Shown: positions 1-5,612 of the stretch, in pieces
How the letters are laid out: each line of letters begins with the position of its first letter
Numbering within the stretch: the first letter of the stretch is position 1
Notes under the pieces: generated by a model
Told to the model about the DNA's origin: nothing
The model's database searches: none
The model's input: the letters and a program-made list of their open reading frames with translations, nothing else
Assembly: GCA_029880385.1 (NCBI GenBank)
Contig: JAOUOM010000177.1
Location: 1-5,612 of the forward strand
Length of the DNA: 5,612 bases
Origin: Cyclobacteriaceae bacterium
GTDB lineage: Bacteria; Bacteroidota; Bacteroidia; Cytophagales; Cyclobacteriaceae
Reading direction: 5' to 3'
Translations under genes and position numbers: made by a program

Positions 1-502
1 GGGGGAGAAAAAGGCGTTCAATGACCGGTTGGACAGCCTGCTCAAAATCAAAAACAAACTGGAAACAGACATAGAAAGCGTTAATCAGGTGATGGGATTT
101 CAGCCGCCGGATAGCATTCCTTACAGATGGATTGAAGAAAAGTCAATTGATTCTGTAAAAAGATTGATAAGCAACAGGCAAAAACTTCTGGGGGATAGTG
201 TATTGATCGTATTCCCAAGTGCATACCTGGCAATGAAAACCTCCGGGTACTATCAGGTTGAAAATAAAAAGCGGGACACAAATACGCTCTATTATGCACC
301 ATTCAACCGTTGGGCTTACATCTGCGACAATTTTTGGGGCTACCTGCTCACCGCGCTGGCCATATCGCTGGGCGCACCCTTCTGGTTCGACCTGTTGAAT
401 AAGCTGGTAAAGCTAAGGAGTTCGGTGCAGCAAAAGCCGCCGCAACCATCAGCAGGCAATGCTAAAGCCGGGGAAATACCACTGGATCAACGGGTAGGGT
501 GA
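1..502 (+). CDS. C-terminal part of a membrane protein of unknown function (5' end outside window)
   Basis: The frame is open from the first bases of the window (GEKKAFNDRLDSLL...) to the TGA at 500-502, so this is the last 166 codons of a longer gene. The TTG at 29 is an internal Leu codon rather than a convincing start. The visible part begins with a charged helical stretch, continues through a soluble segment, and has one strong membrane helix encoded at about 329-390 (WGYLLTALAISLGAPFWFD), followed by a basic amphipathic stretch (LLNKLVKLR) and a Pro/Ala/Gln-rich, probably disordered tail. From memory, the SLGAPFWFDLLNK signature ends a family of multi-pass bacterial membrane proteins of unknown function; I cannot verify that here. 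The stop codon overlaps the start of the subtilase gene by one base, so the two are very likely one operon. The fragment shows no catalytic motif. Confidence 0.8.
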   Translation, partial: GEKKAFNDRLDSLLKIKNKLETDIESVNQVMGFQPPDSIPYRWIEEKSIDSVKRLISNRQKLLGDSVLIVFPSAYLAMKTSGYYQVENKKRDTNTLYYAPFNRWAYICDNFWGYLLTALAISLGAPFWFDLLNKLVKLRSSVQQKPPQPSAGNAKAGEIPLDQRVG

Positions 503-505
503 TGA
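498..505 (+). promoter_or_regulatory. Stop/start overlap coupling membrane protein and subtilase genes
   Basis: The TGA at 500-502 shares its last base with the ATG at 502-504, giving TGATG. A GTG at 499-501 is in the same frame one codon earlier and would give a 4-base overlap. I prefer the ATG because it is the stronger initiation codon. The bases just before it (GGGTAGGG) are purine-rich but not a well-spaced Shine-Dalgarno sequence. This arrangement usually means translation of the second gene depends on termination of the first. Confidence 0.65.
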
Positions 506-1605
506 AAGGTATAGTAACGAAATATCTTAACCAAAGGGTACAGCATCCCAGCGTAAATGCGGAGAACCTGAAGTATTACGAACCAGGTGCTGAAATAGAA
601 ATCGTAGATATCGTCAATGGCGATACCTACGACGGCAATAAAGTTTGGTATAAGCTGAAAAATGGGAGTTATGTATGGAGCGGGGGTGTGGAGGCAAAAC
701 ACAACTTGCCTGCAGAGTTATCAGAACCAACTCTTTCGGATTACTGGTTTGAGAAATTGGAAATTGCAAATATCTGGGGGAAGTATAATGAAGAAGGAGA
801 CAAGTGTAATATTCTTATTCTGGATACAGGTTTGAATGATTATCTGCCTGCTTTTGAGGATGCGCTGGCCTTTCCATCTGTCAATTTTGTGCCTGGTTCC
901 ACCACGACAAAAAGTATAGATAGTGATTGCCATGGAACTCATTGTGCAGGTCTGATCGCCTCAAGGGCCAATGATTACAAGGTAGGCATAGCACCTAAAG
1001 CAAAGCTAATTACGGGGAAAATAAGTGAACATGGTTCACTGAAAGGTCCAGATACCCTAAATGCTGCTTTAGAGGAATTCTTGAAGCCAAAGTATGATGA
1101 CAACATAGATATTATTTCAATAAGCCAAAGTTTGCCATTGTCAGATGATAAATTAAGAAAACTTATTAATGATCATATAAATAAAAAAAGAATTGTTGTT
1201 GCGGCCATTGGTAATGACAAGTTTAGAGAGAATCTAAATATAAAAAAATATCCGGGATTTTATGATGAAGTAATCTCAGTAGGTGCTTGTGAAAATGACG
1301 ATACACTTTCCAACTATACCTGCTACCCTTCATCAGTGGATATATTTTGTTATGGAACCGAAATAAAATCTTATACAAATCAGGAATATCCAATGCCGCT
1401 GACAGGAACCAGTCAGGCCACTGCTATTGTAGCAGGTATTTGTGCCTTGGTTATTTCATATATGAAAAAGAGAAATATGTCTTATTCCTGTAAAGACATA
1501 AAAGATGTGTTACAAAATACGGCAAACTCACTTAAGAACTTAATCGCTTATAAGCTGATCAGCCCTAAATCAATTTTTGAATTTCTAAGTAATAACCAAC
1601 CATGA
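502..1605 (+). CDS. S8 (subtilisin-like) serine peptidase with N-terminal bacterial SH3-like domain
   Basis: This 367-residue protein is predicted to be an endopeptidase. Residues 1-65 look like a bacterial SH3 domain (VTKYLNQR, PGAEIEIVD, then GNKVWYKLKNGSYVWSGGV). The S8 catalytic core follows. The triad is Asp108 in ILILDTG, His144 in DCHGTHCAG and Ser304 in LTGTSQATAIVAG; the oxyanion-hole Asn is Asn238 in VVAAIGN. Spacing and order match the family, so activity is expected. There is no signal peptide and no I9 inhibitory propeptide; the SH3-like domain takes that place. Nine cysteines argue for the reducing cytoplasm. Cys148 is placed like the free Cys near the active site of proteinase K. 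The usual GTSMA(A/S)P is changed to GTSQAT. It overlaps the upstream gene by 1 base and the downstream gene by 4. The substrate is unknown; neighbours in the operon or a target sensed by the SH3-like domain are possible. Confidence 0.93.
   Translation: MKGIVTKYLNQRVQHPSVNAENLKYYEPGAEIEIVDIVNGDTYDGNKVWYKLKNGSYVWSGGVEAKHNLPAELSEPTLSDYWFEKLEIANIWGKYNEEGDKCNILILDTGLNDYLPAFEDALAFPSVNFVPGSTTTKSIDSDCHGTHCAGLIASRANDYKVGIAPKAKLITGKISEHGSLKGPDTLNAALEEFLKPKYDDNIDIISISQSLPLSDDKLRKLINDHINKKRIVVAAIGNDKFRENLNIKKYPGFYDEVISVGACENDDTLSNYTCYPSSVDIFCYGTEIKSYTNQEYPMPLTGTSQATAIVAGICALVISYMKKRNMSYSCKDIKDVLQNTANSLKNLIAYKLISPKSIFEFLSNNQP
1602..1605 (+). promoter_or_regulatory. ATGA overlap coupling subtilase and exported protein genes
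   Basis: The ATG of the exported protein (1602-1604) overlaps the TGA of the subtilase (1603-1605). The preceding bases (AATAACCAACC) contain no Shine-Dalgarno sequence, so initiation probably relies on ribosomes finishing the subtilase gene or on the leaderless/SD-independent initiation common in Bacteroidota. The overlap also fixes this ATG as the start, since the signal peptide begins right after it. Confidence 0.75.
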
Positions 1606-3980
1606 AAGATGTAAAAAAAGTTTCTCAATATATTGCAATCATCGCACTATCTATGATTTTCAACCAATCATATGCCCAGGATCGAATTGCTTATTATGAT
1701 GCAATTACTCTATCAAAAATCTATAAAAATGATACAACGAAAGGTATTCCTGTCCCCGATACCTGGAAAATTTTGGAATATTATATTAAGAATAAAGAGA
1801 AAGCCGATTCTATTATCAGTCAAAACCCTTTTCTGAAAGATTATTTTGATACAGACGGATCCCAAAGTCTTTCTTTAGAAGAGAATGAGGTATTAAAAAA
1901 GGGGCTTTCAATATTTGGGAGTACTGTATCCGGCCTCAACGTCACCAATATGGCGACCGGTTTTTCCCAGTTTCTTATTGAAAGGGCCAATGAGGAGGTG
2001 AACATTATATTCTTTAACAAATTCAGAAAGTTTTTGGACGAGAACCAGGAGGCTGCCACTTTATTCCCAACCAGTACAAACTTCATTACAAATACAGAAC
2101 CGTATCAGTATGCCTTATTGCTTCAAACCTTCAAGGAAGCTTTCAGGGAGGATATCACAAACCTGGTCAATAATATCGAGGGTTTATTAGAACTTCCCCG
2201 CTACCAGCAATTCGGGCAGGAGCACCCTGAGGCCTATGCCGGCCTGGCGGCAGCTTCGGCCGTAAGTCACCTGGCAAACGGAGGAAATGCAGCTGATGTA
2301 ATTAAAAAGCTTGGGGAATTCAACCTTGAAAAAATTGAAGTTGAGAAAAAAAACCTTTATTCAGCAATCAAATTGATGTCCCTGTTATCGGAAAGTATAA
2401 GAAGCAATGTAGACGGGGAAGCATGGGTACGTGCAGGTGATATCATAAATAATGAGACAACACTGAACATTTTCCTGGGCCTACTGTATCAAAGTGGTGA
2501 GGACATTGTATTTAGAACCGAAGAAAATAAATTCAAGTCTTTTCAGGATATTCTAAAGGATGCAAAGAATGCCGGAAAAAGTTGTAAGGATATTATAACC
2601 TACTTAAATACACTTGAACAGAAATGGAAGCAGATTCAGTCTTTACAAACAAGTATAAAGGACAAAAAGGACAAAGGTGAAAAGGTTGAATATACCGAGT
2701 ATTACCATTTTTTTGAAGCAAATATCAATATGATCGAAACCTTGCTGGATGTCAATACGACGTTGACAGGTTTAGGCTTTTCAATGCCAAAAACAGACAC
2801 AATCCGTGAGGAAACCAAAAAATACCTGACGGTATTGAAAACCGGGAACAAAATTTACAAAAACATCAGTGAAAAAAATTACAGTTCCGCTGTGATGAAC
2901 TTTGTGATTGTGTATGAAGAAGTGATTGGTAAGAATCTTCAGGAAAGTATAGTTTATAAATGGAAAGATAAAAAAGAATTTTTAACAAAAAATAATCAAT
3001 TCCAATATAGGGAAAAGATTAAATCTAAAAATCTTAGCAATCAAATTAGTGAAGAAAATTTCAAGACAGTTAAATCAGCCGAATCCTTTGAAGCGCATAT
3101 GAAAAAAGTGATTGAGGGTTATAAAATCCCGCATAGTTCTAAACAGAAGGACATAAAAGAAAAATATAATTCACTGGAAAGGCAAATTTCAGAAGATGAG
3201 TTCAAGGCAATTAAATCAGTAGCGTCCTACAATGACTATAAGCATAAAATTGATAAAAAGAAAAATTTCATAATTCCCAAAACGAATGTCAATGAAGAAT
3301 ACAATAAAACCGCAATCGGTATATCAAAAGCAGATTTTTTAAAGTATGCCACATTTATGGCTGCTATGGTTGAAGCAGAAAGCCCGGAGGCAGCCAAAAA
3401 CATCATCCGGGCGGCAGCTTTGCCGGCCGGCAGTTCATCCATCAAAAAGAACTCCTATTTTAACATTTCCTTACAATCGTATGCGGGGATTTATAGGGAT
3501 TCCTGTCCCGCTACTTGGAATTTCTGTGCCGCTACAGAGATTAATAATGCCTGGAATAATAAGTTTGGTGTAATAGCCCCTTTGGGGGTCTCAGTCAACT
3601 GGGGTTTGGGAGGAGGATCATTGGGTTTTTTGGGATCATTACTGGATGTAGGCGCTATTGTCGATTATGAGTTTCGATCTGATACAACAAGAACATTTTC
3701 CCCCACAGATACTACCACGCAAACAAACACCAGTATCAATTACAAAATCGAATTGGGCCAGCTATTTTCACCGGGATTCTATTTAGTTTATGGTATGCCT
3801 AGGAACATCCCTTTAACATTAGGCATCGGAGCCCAACATGGGCCGGGATTGATACAAATAAATGATACCGGTTCAGTAGTTCGTGAACCTGCCTTGCGTT
3901 TGAATGTATTTTTAGCATTTGATATTCCCTTAGTTACCATACTGAACAGCCCAAAAAGAAATTATCCGAGAAATAAATAG
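1602..3980 (+). CDS. Exported protein: helical region with EF-hand-like loop and internal repeats, C-terminal putative outer-membrane beta-barrel
   Basis: The family is not named to my knowledge. Residues 1-25 form a clear Sec signal peptide (basic start, hydrophobic IAIIALSMIF, then QSYA|QD), predicting signal peptidase I cleavage after Ala25. Residues 83-94 (DTDGSQSLSLEE) fit a single EF-hand-type calcium loop. About 100-460 is mainly helical and charged, with a well-formed block near 195-240 (ELPRYQQFGQEHPEAYAG). About 471-590 contains three diverged repeats. From about 618 the pattern changes to alternating, Gly- and aromatic-rich strands (SYAGIY, FGVIAPLGVSVNWGLG, GAIVDYEF, FYLVYG, TLGIGAQHG, LRLNVFLAFDIP), about eight possible strands, suggesting a small outer-membrane barrel, followed by a basic tail. 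Cys635 and Cys642 could form a loop disulfide. It is the last gene of the operon, starting 4 bases inside the subtilase. Export is well supported, the barrel moderately, function unknown. It may be a surface partner or substrate of the operon. Confidence 0.85.
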   Translation: MKDVKKVSQYIAIIALSMIFNQSYAQDRIAYYDAITLSKIYKNDTTKGIPVPDTWKILEYYIKNKEKADSIISQNPFLKDYFDTDGSQSLSLEENEVLKKGLSIFGSTVSGLNVTNMATGFSQFLIERANEEVNIIFFNKFRKFLDENQEAATLFPTSTNFITNTEPYQYALLLQTFKEAFREDITNLVNNIEGLLELPRYQQFGQEHPEAYAGLAAASAVSHLANGGNAADVIKKLGEFNLEKIEVEKKNLYSAIKLMSLLSESIRSNVDGEAWVRAGDIINNETTLNIFLGLLYQSGEDIVFRTEENKFKSFQDILKDAKNAGKSCKDIITYLNTLEQKWKQIQSLQTSIKDKKDKGEKVEYTEYYHFFEANINMIETLLDVNTTLTGLGFSMPKTDTIREETKKYLTVLKTGNKIYKNISEKNYSSAVMNFVIVYEEVIGKNLQESIVYKWKDKKEFLTKNNQFQYREKIKSKNLSNQISEENFKTVKSAESFEAHMKKVIEGYKIPHSSKQKDIKEKYNSLERQISEDEFKAIKSVASYNDYKHKIDKKKNFIIPKTNVNEEYNKTAIGISKADFLKYATFMAAMVEAESPEAAKNIIRAAALPAGSSSIKKNSYFNISLQSYAGIYRDSCPATWNFCAATEINNAWNNKFGVIAPLGVSVNWGLGGGSLGFLGSLLDVGAIVDYEFRSDTTRTFSPTDTTTQTNTSINYKIELGQLFSPGFYLVYGMPRNIPLTLGIGAQHGPGLIQINDTGSVVREPALRLNVFLAFDIPLVTILNSPKRNYPRNK
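3012..3371 (+). repeat. Three diverged in-frame repeats (~46 residues) within the exported protein gene
   Basis: Units start near residues 471, 520 and 565 and align on EKIK/EKYN/EEYN, then QISEENF, QISEDEF and GISKADF. The Ile of this core falls at 482, 529 and 574, giving periods of 47 and 45 residues. Units 1 and 2 are clear: 28 of 36 bases match between 3042-3077 and 3183-3218. The core Ser uses AGT in one and TCA in the other, so the duplication is old and kept at protein level. Unit 3 is degenerate and leads into the segment before the barrel. The repeats are probably small helical hairpins bridging the helical region and the barrel. Confidence 0.6.
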
Positions 3981-4090
3981 CCGAAAGGATTCACTTAGGA
4001 AAAGCTATCAGCTTTCCCGGGATTCGTCCATTTAAAACAAATCGGAGAGTAGTACAATACCGTATAGCATGTATCCAGGTATTTCCTGAT

Positions 4091-4135
4091 AAAAAAGCCG
4101 GGCGTTTTCTGATTTCAAAAAAGGCCCGGCTTTTT
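4091..4135. terminator. Bidirectional intrinsic terminator between convergent genes
   Basis: A perfect 7-bp GC stem pairs GCCGGGC (4097-4103) with GCCCGGC (4124-4130) across a 20-base loop. It is flanked by six A on the left (4091-4096) and five T on the right (4131-4135), so it gives a U-tract on both strands. It can end the three-gene operon from the left and the dcp-like gene from the right, ending three bases before that gene's stop codon. The rest of the 158-base gap (3981-4138) holds a small hairpin at 3998-4017 without a T-tract and nothing else I recognise. Confidence 0.88.
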
Positions 4136-4138
4136 CGT

Positions 4139-5612
4139 TTAATTAAAACCGCGGCGTTCGAGCAGGCCTACATAACTGGGCTTTCGGCCCCGGAAGTTGA
4201 TGTACATTTCCATGGCATCCATGGTGCCGCCCTTGGATAGGATGTGTTCACGGTATGCATGGGCTGTAGCCTTGTCAAACAGTCCGTTTTCCCTGAAGGC
4301 CGAAAAGGCATCGGCATCCATTACCTCCGAGTTTAAATAACTGTAATAACCGGCTGAATACCCGCCGGTGATATGGCGAAAATAGGTGCTCCGATACCTC
4401 GGTACAATGGCATCAATCAGGCCGATCTTGTCCATGGCGGCTTTTTCAAAGGCATTGATATCGCCGGTAATGGGCTCGGTAATGGTGTGAAATGCCATGT
4501 CGAGGTAGGAAGCTGCCATATACTCCACCGTGCCAAAGCCCTGGTTAAACTTGGACGCATTTTTGATTTTTTCGACCAGCTCGTCCGGCATTACTTCACC
4601 GGATTCGTAATGAAACGCATAAAGGGCAAGCATCTCCGGTTCAAATACCCAATTTTCCATCACCTGCGAAGGAAACTCCACAAAGTCGCGCGGGGTAGAC
4701 GTACCTGAAATAGACGGGTAAGTGCATTCGGACAGCAGGCCATGGATGGCATGGCCAAATTCATGAAACAGCGTCAGAGCCTCGTCCTGCGAGAGCAGCG
4801 AGGGCTTGTCGGCCGTGGGCTTGGTGAAATTGCCCACATTCACCACGATCGGAATGATGTTGTTGCCATCCATGTTGCTTTGGTCGCGGAAGGTATTCAT
4901 CCAGGCACCTCCTCTTTTGCTTGCCCGGTAGTACCAGTCGGACAGGTATACACCGATCAGCTCCCCTTTTTCATTTTTAACGGTATAGGTGCGAACGTCG
5001 GGATGGTATTTGGGGATATCCGTCTGCTCCTCAAACGTCATTCCAAACAATTTGCCGGCCAGGGTAAACGTACCGTTGATCACATTGTCCACCTTCAGGT
5101 AAGGCCGGATTTCGGCCTCATCGAGGTTGTATTTTTCCATTTTGATTTTTTCGGCATAATACCACCAGTCCCAGGGCCGGATCTCGATATCCAGACCTTC
5201 GGCACGAGCCATTTCCTGCATCATGTCGCGTTCTTCCTTTGCCCGCTGGATAGCGGCCGGCCACACTTTATCGAGCAGGTCATAGACTTTATCCGGCGTG
5301 TCAAGCATGCGCTCCTGCAGCACATAATCGGCATGGGTGGCATAGCCCAGCAGGTTGGCTTTTTCCAGGCGCAGGTTTACGATCTCACGAAGGATTTCCT
5401 TATTGTCCAGTTCATCATTATGGTCGCCCCGCATGATGTAGCCCTTTTTGAGCGTTTCGCGATGGGTGCGGTTGGTGGCATAGGTAATGAACGGAAGGAG
5501 GCTGGGTTTGTGTGGTGTAAACAGGTATTTACCTGCATAACCCCGTTCGTTGGCCGCCTCGGCAGCAGCTGTACGGACCGATTGGGGCAATCCCGCCAGG
5601 TCTTCTTCTGTT
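4139..5612 (-). CDS. dcp: Dcp-type M3 zinc oligopeptidase / peptidyl-dipeptidase (N-terminus outside window)
   Basis: The minus-strand frame is open to the right edge and ends at the TAA at 4139-4141, giving about 490 C-terminal residues; E. coli Dcp is about 680, so roughly 190 residues are missing. The TTG at 5590 is an internal codon: upstream sequence reads TEEDLAG, continuing the family's LAGLP segment. The zinc site is complete: HEFGH (codons at 4751-4765) supplies two His ligands and the catalytic Glu, and the third ligand is the Glu in PRDFVEFPSQ at 4676-4678, 29 residues after the first His as in Dcp. Other Dcp-like blocks are RPWDWWYYAEKIKMEKYNLD, YHPDVR, PRYRSTYFRHI and GGYSAGYYSYL near the C-terminus, which forms part of the substrate site. 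The enzyme removes dipeptides or cuts short peptides during protein turnover. Location (cytoplasm or periplasm) cannot be judged without the N-terminus. It is convergent to the operon and more GC-rich, so probably independent of it. OpdA-type oligopeptidase is the alternative. Confidence 0.95.
   Translation of the reverse strand, partial: TEEDLAGLPQSVRTAAAEAANERGYAGKYLFTPHKPSLLPFITYATNRTHRETLKKGYIMRGDHNDELDNKEILREIVNLRLEKANLLGYATHADYVLQERMLDTPDKVYDLLDKVWPAAIQRAKEERDMMQEMARAEGLDIEIRPWDWWYYAEKIKMEKYNLDEAEIRPYLKVDNVINGTFTLAGKLFGMTFEEQTDIPKYHPDVRTYTVKNEKGELIGVYLSDWYYRASKRGGAWMNTFRDQSNMDGNNIIPIVVNVGNFTKPTADKPSLLSQDEALTLFHEFGHAIHGLLSECTYPSISGTSTPRDFVEFPSQVMENWVFEPEMLALYAFHYESGEVMPDELVEKIKNASKFNQGFGTVEYMAASYLDMAFHTITEPITGDINAFEKAAMDKIGLIDAIVPRYRSTYFRHITGGYSAGYYSYLNSEVMDADAFSAFRENGLFDKATAHAYREHILSKGGTMDAMEMYINFRGRKPSYVGLLERRGFN

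Noticed and set aside
29..31. TTG at 29 as the start of the first gene
   Set aside because: The frame continues upstream to the window edge with protein-like sequence, there is no ribosome binding site, and a multi-pass membrane protein would need more N-terminal sequence.
3346..3573. Plus-strand open frame of 75 codons inside the exported protein gene
   Set aside because: It is an out-of-phase frame across a GC-rich part of the larger gene, with no motif or independent start signal.
3998..4017. Hairpin GGAAAAGCT-ATC-AGCTTTCC just after the exported protein gene as a terminator
   Set aside because: The stem is real (with one bulged A), but it is followed by CGGGATTCG and not a T-tract; the strong terminator lies about 90 bases further on. 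It could only be an RNA 3'-end or processing structure.
4373..4708. Plus-strand open frame of 111 codons opposite the M3 peptidase
   Set aside because: It lies wholly antisense to the zinc-site region of a confidently identified gene and shows no recognisable domain, so it is a shadow frame.
5588..5590. TTG start for the minus-strand M3 peptidase
   Set aside because: Family-like sequence (EEDLAG before LPQSV) continues in frame to the window edge, and about 190 residues of the family's N-terminal region are missing.
1..5612. CRISPR array, tRNA/rRNA, insertion sequence or attachment-site repeats
   Set aside because: I saw no regularly spaced direct repeats, transposase motifs, terminal inverted repeats or RNA gene signatures on either strand.

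Overview
The window reads as chromosomal DNA of a member of the Bacteroidota. This is an inference from an AQ-type signal-peptide cleavage site, starts without a clear Shine-Dalgarno sequence, AT-rich hypothetical genes beside a more GC-rich housekeeping gene, and a Dcp-type M3 peptidase. Genus cannot be read from the sequence.

Layout. Bases 1-3980 hold a compact plus-strand operon of three genes that overlap each other: (1) the 3' end of a membrane protein gene (1-502, open at the left edge); (2) a 367-residue protein with an N-terminal bacterial SH3-like domain and a subtilisin-type (S8) peptidase domain with an intact Asp/His/Ser triad (502-1605); (3) a 792-residue exported protein with a signal peptide, an EF-hand-like calcium loop, a long helical region, three diverged ~46-residue repeats and a C-terminal segment that looks like an outer-membrane beta-barrel (1602-3980). 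Bases 3981-4138 are non-coding and carry a bidirectional intrinsic terminator. Bases 4139-5612 hold, on the minus strand, the C-terminal ~490 residues of a Dcp-type zinc oligopeptidase whose start lies beyond the right edge.

How the genes may work together. The 1-bp and 4-bp stop/start overlaps imply coupled translation and a shared job for the first three products. Their predicted sites differ: inner membrane, probably cytoplasm, and periplasm or outer membrane. The protease has no signal peptide and no inhibitory I9 propeptide, so partner-based control by the SH3-like domain or the membrane protein is plausible but unproven. I can name no described system with this exact composition. It is the best candidate in the window for something undescribed. 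The convergent dcp-like gene is an ordinary peptide-degradation gene and is probably unrelated.
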